Below the pieces are notes generated by a model. The model saw only the letters and a list, made by a program, of their open reading frames with translations. It was not told the origin of the DNA and did no database searches. From CAZZIZ01 sp964654535 (lineage in GTDB: Bacteria > Bacteroidota > Bacteroidia > Chitinophagales > UBA2359): DNA of 26,832 nucleotides. Positions 1 through 9,562 of this stretch are shown in pieces. The position numbers and the translations under genes are program-made. Location: assembly GCA_964654535.1 (NCBI GenBank), contig CAZZIZ010000019.1, forward strand, positions 1 through 26,832, read 5' to 3'. Position 1 is the stretch's first letter, and each line of letters starts with the position of its first letter.

Positions 1-367
1 TGTCGGTTGCTGTATCCGAAGTCGGATCACTTGTATCTGTTCCTGGTGTTCCTGTATCAGTATCGGTTGACGTATCCGATGTTGGATCACTTGTATCAGT
101 TCCTGGTGTTCCTGTGTCTGTGTCGGTTGCTGTATCCGAAGTCGGATCACTTGTATCAGTTCCTGGGGTTCCAGTATCTGTGTCGGTTGATGTATCTGAC
201 GTCGGATCACTTGTATCAGTTCCTGGTGTTCCAGTGTCTGTGTCGGTTGCTGTATCCGAAGTCGGATCACTTGTATCAGTTCCTGGTGTTCCAGTGTCTG
301 TGTCGGTTGCTGTATCCGAAGTCGGATCACTTGTATCAGTTCCTGGTGTTCCTGTATCAGTATCGGT
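1..367 (-). repeat. 60-bp tandem repeat encoding a Thr/Asp/Gly/Pro stalk
   Basis: Six complete units of exactly 60 bp (1-60, 61-120, 121-180, 181-240, 241-300, 301-360) plus a few bases of a seventh, continuing past the left edge. Each encodes 20 residues on the minus strand, TDTGTPGTDTSDPTSDTATD, with Ala or Ser at one site (A, S, A, S, A, A from left to right). Units differ at only a few bases. The peptide has no hydrophobic core and is likely an extended, low-complexity cell-wall or matrix spacer. The total copy number is unknown because the array leaves the window. Confidence 0.93.
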
Positions 368-3300
368 AGTAGTAGCTTCTCCTGTATCTGAATCAGTACT
401 AATGACAACATTATTTTCCCCACCGCCAATTGAGCCAATCACATCAATGACTATAGACGCAATATCGTGATCATCTTCATCAGCGCCGGATCCGTTAACT
501 TCGTCATTTACATACGTATCATTATTAACATTGTCCGCGAAAGAATCAATGTCTTGGAACACTCCACCCTGAACACCGGTAAAAGAAATAACTTCAGCAT
601 AATTGTCTATTTGACCATCAGCATCCTCAGTAATCAAGAAGGATATTTGAATGACTTGACTTGATCCAGGACCTAAACTTATTGGGAAATTGTAAAGCGC
701 GGTTCCGTTTGCTAAATCGGTCCAGTTACCATCTAGAAGTGCAAGGCCAGAAGTAGGCAAGTAATCTATTACTTGTATGTTACTCGCAATTCCTTGACCT
801 TGATTAATTACTTCTATCGCATAAGTAATAGTCGACGATCCCAACATAACTGGTGTAGGTGATACTTGAGAAACAGTCTTGACAAGTGCCAAGTCCATAG
901 TCAAAGTAGGATCTTCAACTGGTGGATTAGGATTCTCCTCAACAGTTATTACTGCACCGTCGTGATCGTCTTCAGTATTAGCACCCGCTTCATTTGTAAT
1001 GTCTGGCGTGGAATCAATATCAGTCATCACGTTACCATCAGTATCGGTAGCTCCGATTATTTCTGCATAATTAACAATATCGCCTAGTGCGTCATCGTCG
1101 ACAGACAAGGTAATGTTAGCAGTAAAGCAATCTCCAATGTTGATAGAAATTGGGTATGAATAGGTTGCCAGTCCTGGCATTAATTCAATCCAGTTGCCAT
1201 CGATAAGAGTCATACCATTTGCTGGCAAGTAATCAACTATAGTAACATTGTCTGCATCGATATTTCCTTCATTGCAAATTTCAATGGAGTAAGTAACGAC
1301 ACTCAAACCAGGTATCAAAGGATCGTGAGAAGTAGCAGCTAAAGTTTTGGTAAGCGCTAAGTCGAATATTGGATCATCTGGCTCTGGTTCAACACCAGTT
1401 GTTGACTCTTCACCTGTTGTAGAATCATCACCTGTAGTTTCTTCGCCAGCTGTTCCATCGTCGTCGCCCATTCCAGGACCAGTAGTACTATCATCAGTAG
1501 TTCCATCTGTTGGTTCGTCTGTTGCAGAATCACTTCCGGGGTCAGATGTATCAGTGCCGCTTAGACCGGTGTCTTCGGTAGTCTCTTCTCCAGTATCACC
1601 TCCGGTATCATCTCCCGCTAAAGCCTCATTCTCTATGATTATTGTCGCAAGGTCATGATCATCTTCATCGCCACCGGCATTCAATATTTCATTGTCGACA
1701 ACGGTATCATTATTATTGGAGTCCGCAAATGAATCGATGTCATTGCCAGGCAGTCCGTCTTCATCTGCTGCCCCAGATATCTCGGCGTAGTTTACAAGTT
1801 CGCCAGTGATATCTCCGACACTAAATGTGATCTGGACAGTCTGTGATTGACCTGCAGCAACATCTATTGGCTGAATGAGGAAAATTAGGCCATTTTGATT
1901 CGTCCAGTTACTATCGTTCAGAATAAGTCCTGCTGGCGCATAATCGACAATTCTGATATCGAATGCGTCAACCGTTCCTTGGTTCACTACATTAATAGAG
2001 TAAGTTATCATATCACCAGGTGCAGCTATTCCAGAAGCTGGGCTGGTAAGCACTTTGCTAAGCGCCAAATCAAAGGCTTCCTCAACGTCGTTAGGAGGAT
2101 AAACCACGGCCTTAGCCTCATCATCTTCCAAGTCATTCAGATCAATGTTGTTTGGCTCCGAATCCTCATCATCTTCGGTTAAGGCAAATACCTGAACACA
2201 GTTGGTAATTGAATCTTGAACTGCTAGTACTCTAGTTAATAAGTACAAGGTGTCAGTTACGCTTGGAGCGATCTGAGGAACAGACCACAGTCCAGTAACA
2301 TCATTAAATGTTCCATTTGTAGTTGTAGCACTTAAGAACAAAAGTTCTAGTGGCAATTCATCTTCTACCTGAATATTGGACGCAGTTGCCGTTCCTACAT
2401 TGCTCAATGCAATTGCATAGGTTAAACTATCACCGACTTCGACAAAGGTTTTATTGGCCACTTTTGATAACTCTAAATCGACCGTACAAATTTCATTGAA
2501 AATAATGAAGGACTCTTCAGCTGAACATCCTGCTGAATCCTCTACGACTAAGGTATATAGACCTGTCGTCAGATCAGTACGATTCAAAGTAGTTTCGCCA
2601 TCGGACCAAGTATAGGTTAAAGGTGGTGTGCCATTTGGAACGGCAAGCGTAATATAGCCTGTCGCCATTCCTGAACAAGAACTTTGAATTTCTTCCTCTA
2701 CAATGGCAAGGCTTCCCTCGTTTACAATTTCAACTTCAGCTGTACCTTCACATCCTTGTGCATCTGTAACCAAAACAGTGTAAGTACCGGATTCTAGATC
2801 TGTCACTTTTGAACTAGATGAACCATTCGACCATTGATAATCTAAAGGCGGCGTTCCGCCTTGAGCTTCAATTTCAATACTACCATCAGCAGCTGCTCCA
2901 CAACTGGTATTTACTACTTCTGTTAATTCTATTTCTAAGCCCTGAGGTTCATCTATTGTAAAATCGGCATTAGTAGAACAACCGCTCGCGTCAGTTACAA
3001 TAACGTAATGTGAACCAGAATTGAAGTCAGAGGCACTTGCACTAGATTGGCCATTTGACCAAGAATAAGTATATGGTGGAACCCCGTTACTCGCCATCAC
3101 TTGTGCTGCGCCGCTACTCGGGTTTGAACAAGATGGTGGAGTTAAAGATGTAATCGCAGCTACTAAATCAGATTCTGTACTCATAAAGTATTCAGCCACA
3201 ACTGTACATCCGTTGATGTCAGATACATTTACAGTATGGAATCCAGCTGGAATGTTTTCTTCGAAAATTTCCGTAGAACCAGTGCTCCAACTGACTTCGT

Positions 3301-6300
3301 AAGGACCATCACCACCGCTTACTTCAACTGACGCTTCACCAGTATTAAAATCGCAGGCTGATGATTGGTTTACATTTACATTCACCAATATTTCCGAAGG
3401 TGCGCTAATGAGAACAGTCGCGTTAGTTTGACATCCTAATGCGTCGACAATTTCGACAATTACAATTCCAGATGGCAAGTTCGCACCTTCTTGACTTGTG
3501 CTGCCATCAGGCCAAATATATGTATATGGTGGCTGTCCACCTTGAGCTTGAACAAAAGCAAAACCTGTATTGGTTCCAGCGCATTCTGTATTTTGCACTT
3601 CAGGAATGAGACCTATCAACTGCTCTGGTTCCTCTAAAGTAAATTCAGCAGTTACTTCACAACCAGTGAAATCGGTTACCAGAACTGAATAACTTCCAGC
3701 TTGGAGTCCTTGACTAGTTGCACTAGTTTCTCCATTCGGCCAATCGAATTTGAAAGGGGCATTACCATTTAGCATGTTAATAGTAACAACACCATCACTT
3801 CCGTCAAAACAACTAATAGGGCTGATATCAAGTTCAAATTCTAATGGACTTGTTTCAAGTGAGATCTCAACTTGCGAGTTAATGCTACAGCCATTTGCGT
3901 CAACAACTTCTATGGTGTGTATACCTTGTGGTAAATCTGAAACCTCCTGGTTGGTTGTGCCGTTAGACCAGAAGTAACTGTAAGGTTCCGTTCCACCAGT
4001 TACCCAGACAGATGCGTTGCCGCTAGTAGCTTCTTCGCAAGTAGCATTTAGAGCATTTACTGTAATACTCATTTCTTCAGCTGCTAACAAATCGAAAACT
4101 TCGGTATGCGCACATCCATTCGCGTCAGTAATGGTAACATTATAGTTACCCGGTGCTAAACCAAATACAGAGGAATCTGTTGCTCCATTAGACCATAGGT
4201 ACGTGTACGGCGGTGTTCCATCTCCTGGAATCACCTGCGCAGTTCCGTCTGCAGCGAGATAACAAGACTCTTCCGAGTGACTTAGAATGACGACCGATAT
4301 TCCTGTAGAGTTCACTAAGTTTACCTGAGCCATTGCAGCACATCCGTTTGCGTCGGTTACATCGACTTGGTACAATCCTGCTCCTACATTAGCTAAAGAA
4401 GACTGTGCTGATCCGTCTGACCAATTGTAAGTATATGGTGCATCTCCTCCCGAAATTACGGCATTCACGTTTCCATTATCCAATCCACAAGAAGGATCAT
4501 TCGTTACCAATAAATCAACCACGATATCGACACCAGCACCGATCTCGACCGTACCTTCACTGAAGCATCCGTTTGCATCTATTACTGTAATTGTGTGCAA
4601 ACCACTAGTAAGGCCAGTAGCAATGTCCGTGGTTTCAGCATTATCCCATTCAAACGAATAAGGAGCTGTCCCACCTGTAACAATTACTTGTGCAGAACCA
4701 TCTGCTACATCAGCACAAGTTGCATCTCCCACAACAATTAATTCCATATCCATTGATTGTGGATTAGGTATTTCAATAGTTCCGGTTACTTCACAACCAT
4801 CATTTGAGGTAACAATTACAGTATGCGTACCGCCTATTAAGGCGGTCGCAATTTGAGTTACTTCGCCATTATCCCATAAATACGTATGATTAGTTCCGCT
4901 TGATGTTATTGCCGTAGCCGAGCCATCTCCCAAACCATTACAAGAAGCTCCACTTATAATCTCCACTGTCAAATCAAAGTCGCTCGATACTGTTATGTTT
5001 TGTTGAGCAACAGCACTATTACCACAATTATCTACGGCGGTCCAAGTTACGTCTATCAATAGACCACAACTAGTTGCAATTGTATCAGCAATTGCGACTA
5101 TTTCTACATCTAGATCGCAATTGTCAGTAGCACTAGGCGTCAAATCGTCTAGGCTAGTACCCACTGCTGCAGTAATATCAGTTTCAAGAGCATCAAATAC
5201 CGGACTAGTTGTATCGACTACTGTAATTAACTGCACATCGGTTGCCACGTTTCCGCACGCATCGGTTGCAATCCAAGTACGCGTAATGGTGTATGCATTA
5301 TCCGAGCATATTCCAATATTACTCTGCGTACTACTTTCTGTAAACTCTACGGCCACATCTCCATCACAGTTATCAAAGGCTGTAATTGTAGGCAAGTCAA
5401 TTAAGGCATCACATTCAACCTGGCTATCTATAGGAGCAGGATCCATTTGTGGTGGCGTATTATCAACTATTGTAAACACTCCAAAGGTGGTTTCTGCGTT
5501 TCCACATTCATCGGTCGCTGTAAAAGTGACACTATGGAAACCAGTGCTTCCGCAGGTTTGAGTAAAGTTAGATGGATCATAGTCATCAGACCAAGTCACC
5601 GAACCACAATTATCGCTTGCGAGGGCACCTCCATAACTGCTCAACCAACTTTGCAGTTGCACATCTGTATTTGAGCCATCGCACTCAACTTCTAAATTAG
5701 AAGCAGGCGTTGTAATCTGAGGAGCATCTTCATCTTGTATACTAAATGACGCGGTTAGCGAAGATGTATTATCACATTCATCAGTAGCAGTGAATATTAC
5801 TTCCGTCTCACCTGACGCACCACAATCAGCAGTTAAGCCAACAAAATTGTTCGACCAAACAACATCGCCACAAGCGTCAGTTGCTTCGGCCCCAGCATTA
5901 TTAGCAAGCCAGATATTTAAGAGCGTATCTCCATTCGAACAATCCGTTACCGCTAAGTCCTCACCACCTGTGATTACTGGAGGGGTGTTATCTGATACCG
6001 TAATGCTGGCTGTACTTGAACTAACGTTTCCACAATCATCTTCAACCGTAAAGGTTACAAGGTTCGTAGCTGAGGAACAAGGATTAAGAGTACCACTACC
6101 ATAATCATTTGACCATTCGACTCCACCGCAAGCCTCATCAATTGTTGCGCCTCCATTCGAAGCCAACCAATTGTCGATTGCATCAGTTATATCCGACTCA
6201 CATTCGATTGCAATATCCTGAGGTTCTATTAAGAAAATTGGAGCTTGCGTATCCTGAATAACAATTTGTGCTGTGGCTTCTATTGATTTACCACACTCGT

Positions 6301-9300
6301 CACTTATTACAAAGGTTACAGGTGTAGTACCTGTTGCCCCGCATTCTGGCACATAAGACGTAAAGTCGTTAGACCAAGTTACACTCGAACAATCGTCCAC
6401 TGCTATTCCATTACCGTTGTTCGCAAGCCAAGTTGCGATTTCGGTAATATTTCCTTGACCGTCACATTCAAGCACTAAATCTGAAATAGGCGTAGTCAAT
6501 ACTGGCCCTTCGTTATCTTCAACCGTTATCTGGGTAGCAACTTCTAAAGAGTTGCCGCATTCGTCAGTAACCGTAAAGAGCACATCAAAGCTACCAGCTC
6601 CACCGCACTCAATTACGTGAGAAAAAATTTCGTAATCCCAGGCAATAGCACTATCATCTGTACAATCGTCAGTTGCAACTCCGCCTCCATTACTCAATAA
6701 CCAATTCTCAATCGTAGCAGTATTATCAGCATTACACTCGATTATCAATTCAGTAGGTAATGGTTGAACTACTGGTGGATCATTGTCCATAGCAGAATAG
6801 GTTGCCTCAGCAGTCGTTTCATTTCCACAAGCATCAGCAACTGTGAAAGTTACAGTTACGCTAGCGTTGCAATCATTACTGATCGATGTATAATCATTGG
6901 TCCAAACTACATCTGAACAAACATCCGTAGCCTGTGCACCTCCATTATTATCTAACCATGCCTGCAAATCATCGTCTACGTTTCCTCCAGCACATTCTGA
7001 GTTGAAATTACTAGGAGGCGTGACAATTAAAGGAGCTACAAGATCTGACACTATGAATTCAGCCGATGTGTTTACTGTGTTTCCACAATCATCAGTCGCG
7101 GTAAACGTAACTAGAATTCCTGAGTTAGGATCACAGTTATCAGGTAAATCAGAATTGTAATCATTTTCCCAACTTATGGTTCCACATAGGTCCGAAACCT
7201 CCGCACCACCATTATCATTCAACCAGTCTTGTAATTCAGTGGCATTTCCACCTCCATCGCACTCGACTATTAAGTCAACCGCTTCAGAGTCAACAGTAGG
7301 TGCTGTTGAATCTTCATATGATATAGTTGCAGTAAATGTTGCTTCATTAGCACACTCATCTACCGCAGTAAAGGTTACACTTACTGAACCGTTCAAAGGA
7401 TCACAGCGGTCTGGCAGGTCCCCTTGGTAATCATTTGACCAAGTAACTGATCCGCATTCATCTGTCGCAGTTGCACCTCCATTATTTGCAATCCAATTCT
7501 GGATTGTACTTGTATCACTAGCACCCGTGCATTCGAAGAACAAATCAACACCAGGTGTAATTGTTGGAGGTGTTAGATCTTGAACTGTAATTATCTGATC
7601 ACATGTCGTTGTGTTTCCACAAGCATCTGTAACGACCCAAGTTCGAGTTATCACTTTTGTAAGTCCACAATTGTCCGCCACATTATCACTTTCAGTAATC
7701 GTAACATCTCCACAATCGTCGCTACCTGTAGCCATTCCCGTATTTGCACTTGATTCATCATCTGTACATTCTATAGTTATATCAGCAGGGCAAGTAATTG
7801 TTGGTGGTGTCGTATCCACCACAGTTATTATTTGATCACAAGTAGTTGTATTTCCACAATCATCTGTAGATGTCCAAGTACGTGTAATTACTTTTGTATT
7901 TCCACAATCATCTTCTACTGAATCCGATTCAGATATAGCGACGGCTCCGCAATTCGAAGAACTGGTAGCCACACCTGTATTTAAACTAGACTCGTCATCA
8001 GCACATCCTATTGTTATGTCAGCTGGACATATAATTGAAGGTGGCGTAGTATCCACTACTGTTATAATTTGATCACAGGTTGCTGTATTCCCACAGTCAT
8101 CCGTTGCGATCCAAGTTCTTGTAATCACCTTTGTACTTCCGCAGTCGGCTACTTCAGAACTTGATTCCGTTATAACTACACTTCCACACGCATCAGTGCC
8201 AGTAGCCAAGCCTGTACTCGCGCTCGATTCATCACCTGTACATTCTATCGTAACATCCGCTGGACAAACAATAGAAGGGGGAGTTGTATCAACTACGGTG
8301 ATAATTTGATTGCAACTTGTAGTATTGCCACAATCGTCTGTAGCAGTCCAGGTTCTGGTTATCACTTTGGTATTACCACAGTCAGTCGTCTCAACACTCG
8401 TTTCGCTTATTGAAACTGCGCCACAAGTATCTGTACCAGTAGCCATTCCAGTATTTGCTGAGCTCTCATCTTCAGTACATTCAATTGTTATATCAGATGG
8501 GCAAACTATTGTTGGCGAAGTTGTATCAACCACCGTAATGACTTGGTCACAACTCGTTGTATTCCCACAATCATCTGTTGCTGTCCAAGTTCTCGTAATC
8601 ACTTTAGTATTACCACAGTCAGCCACCTCGTTGTTCGTTTCTGTTATCGAAACTCCGCCACAAGTATCTGTAGCCGTGGCTATTCCAGTATTTGCCGAGC
8701 TCTCATCTTCAGTACATTCAATTGTTATATCAGATGGGCAAACTATTGTTGGTGAAGTTGTATCAACCACCGTAATGACTTGGTCACAACTCGTGGTATT
8801 CCCACAATCATCTGTTGCTGTCCAAGTTCTCGTAATCACTTTAGTACTACCACAGTCAGCCACATCGTCGCTCGTTTCTGTTATCGAAACTCCGCCACAA
8901 GTATCTGTAGCCGTGGCTATTCCAGTATTTGCCGAGCTCTCATCTTCAGTACATTCAATTGTTATATCAGATGGGCAAACTATTGTTGGCGCAGCTGTAT
9001 CCTCAATTGTAAACATTGCACTTGTTGTCGATACATTACCACAATCATCTGTAGCTGTAAAAGTCACCTGGACGCTTCCAGTCGACCCACATGCATCAGG
9101 CAAGACAGCGAAATCATTGCTCCAAGTTATAGAACCGCATATATCGCTTGAAGCAGCTCCACCATTTGACATCAGCCAGTTGTTCAAATCTGCTGTATTT
9201 CCAGAACCGTCGCATTCCACTATGACATCTGAACTTGCCGTATCTATTGTTGGATCGCTAGTGTTTTGTATAGTAAACACTCCTGAAGTGGTATTCGCAT

Positions 9301-9462
9301 TTCCGCATTCATCGGTTGCAGTAAATGTCACCTCTATTGATCCCGTTAAGCCACATTCATCGGATAAGGCAACAAAATCGTTGCTCCAATTAACTGACCC
9401 GCAAATATCGCTTGCAGTTGCTCCACCATTTGCCAACAACCAGTTATCTAAATCAGTCGTAT
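1..9462 (-). CDS. Same giant adhesin gene, continuation after the gap; C-terminus beyond the window
   Basis: This segment is open on the minus strand with codon first bases at positions congruent to 1 modulo 3 (checked at 9460, 4195, 2431, 1558 and 298), one frame away from the right-hand segment. It begins inside a long HYR-like repeat (TTDLDNWLLANGGATASD) that matches the repeats before the gap, so it is the same gene and the shift comes from the 100-N filler. It encodes about 3,154 residues: one partial and one complete long HYR-like repeat, six 79-residue HYR repeats, eight more long repeats, two further short HYR-type repeats, 11 SprB repeats, four DUF11 domains and a Thr/Asp-rich 20-residue tandem repeat. 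No stop occurs before position 1. A type IX secretion C-terminal sorting domain would be expected further left; that is inference from the family. Confidence 0.9.
420..2490 (-). repeat. Four DUF11 domains with an acidic linker
   Basis: Four DUF11 beta sandwiches open with VDLELSKVANKT, FDLALSKVLTSP, FDLALTKTLAAT and MDLALVKTVSQV. Each is followed by VGDSLTYAIALSNVG-type strands and an ending such as DIDSFADSNNNDTVVDNE and GDEDDHDLATIIIE. The acidic DEDDHD endings are likely calcium sites. Between the second and third domains (about 1640-1370) is a disordered linker of Thr, Asp, Gly, Glu and Ser with no predicted fold. DUF11 domains act as spacers in bacterial surface proteins. The fourth domain ends at VIGSIGGGENNVVIS and runs into the tandem repeat. 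Confidence 0.85.
2491..4985 (-). repeat. Eleven SprB repeats
   Basis: Eleven tandem repeats of about 75 residues. The consensus is a first Cys (SC or TC), then DGSAxVxVxGGTxPYTYxWSNGxTxxxxxxLxxGxYxVxVTDANGCxxxxxxxIxEP. This is the SprB repeat, named for the gliding-motility adhesin SprB of Flavobacterium johnsoniae and found in many exported Bacteroidota proteins. Two Cys per repeat are kept in nearly all copies. The first copy is the most divergent (TNHTYLWDNGEVTQ, SNDGC). The repeats abut without linkers. An extracellular, adhesive role is known for the family; whether this cell glides cannot be told here. Confidence 0.88.
4986..5445 (-). repeat. Two divergent short HYR-type repeats
   Basis: Two Ig-like units: one reads VECDALIDLPTITAFDNCDGDVAV...YTITRTWIATDACGN, the other ITAAVGTSLDDLTPSATDNCDLDVEI...IDVTWTAVDNCGN. 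Both keep the TW-TA-D-x-CGN ending of HYR repeats. The second has lost the first Cys (AVGTS in its place). They form the transition from the HYR stalk to the SprB array. Confidence 0.7.
5446..7569 (-). repeat. Second block of eight long-form HYR-like repeats
   Basis: Eight repeats with WLxxNGG: QNWIANNGGATATD, QDWLNDNGGAEVSD, QAWLDNNGGAQATD, ENWLLSNGGGVATD, ATWLANNGNGIAVD, DNWLASNGGATIDE, NIWLANNAGAEATD and QSWLSSYGGALASD. They are more diverged from one another than those in the first block. Several have changed the first Cys context (FFECTG, NSECAG, IIECNA, VTDCSN). One has AWDYEIFSHVIECGGAG instead of the usual SWTNDY. The array order long-short-long suggests that the short block was inserted or expanded within an older long array. 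Confidence 0.82.
7570..8993 (-). repeat. Six short-form HYR repeats, 237-bp period
   Basis: Six tandem HYR repeats of 79 residues: CPSDITIECTEDESSANTG, then ATDTCGGVSITET, ADCGSTKVITRTWTATDDCGN and TTSCDQVITVVDTTSPTIV. These are the classic HYR pattern, without the WLxxNGGA insertion. The DNA period is 237 bp: the same AGCTCTCATC landmark starts at 8461, 8698 and 8935. The two copies at 8461-8697 and 8698-8934 differ at only about six bases by eye, while the copies further left are more diverged. One unit (near 8040-7810) has IGCADDESSLNTG and lacks one Cys-flanking segment. Confidence 0.88.
8994..9462 (-). repeat. Long-form HYR-like repeats between the gap and the short HYR block
   Basis: One partial repeat (TTDLDNWLLANGGATASDICGSVNWSNDFVALSDECGLTG...) and one complete repeat (SSDVIVECDGSGNTADLNNWLMSNGGAASSDICG...) of the same long form seen right of the gap. 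They show that the gap lies within the array and that the gene continues in the shifted frame. The last one ends FTIEDTAAPTIV and passes directly into the first short HYR repeat. Confidence 0.85.
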
Positions 9463-9562
9463 NNNNNNNNNNNNNNNNNNNNNNNNNNNNNNNNNNNNNN
9501 NNNNNNNNNNNNNNNNNNNNNNNNNNNNNNNNNNNNNNNNNNNNNNNNNNNNNNNNNNNNNN
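9463..9562. other. Assembly gap (100 Ns) inside the HYR-like array
   Basis: Exactly 100 Ns, a conventional placeholder for unknown length. Upstream the protein stops at LDCGATG plus one base; downstream it resumes at xAT-ACG-ACT-GAT (N-TTDLDNWL). Keeping the frame needs a length divisible by three, which 100 is not. Compared with repeat 19, the missing part between CGATG and NxxxLxNWL is about 47 residues, so the minimum true gap is about 141 bases, plus any multiple of a full repeat (about 260 bases) that was collapsed. The apparent TAYD stop at 9453 is an artefact of the filler. Confidence 0.95.

Noticed and set aside
7..470. Two plus-strand frames with repeats YLYQFLVF and VSVPGVPVSV
   Set aside because: Both are translations of the 60-bp tandem repeat in other frames; the minus-strand frame continues smoothly into the DUF11 domains.
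9453..9462. Stop codon just left of the gap
   Set aside because: It appears only if the 100-N filler is taken as real length; in the other frame the HYR-like repeat continues without a stop.
1..9462. CRISPR array suggested by regular tandem repeats
   Set aside because: Units are in-frame protein repeats abutting each other without unique spacers, and they encode HYR, SprB or stalk sequence.
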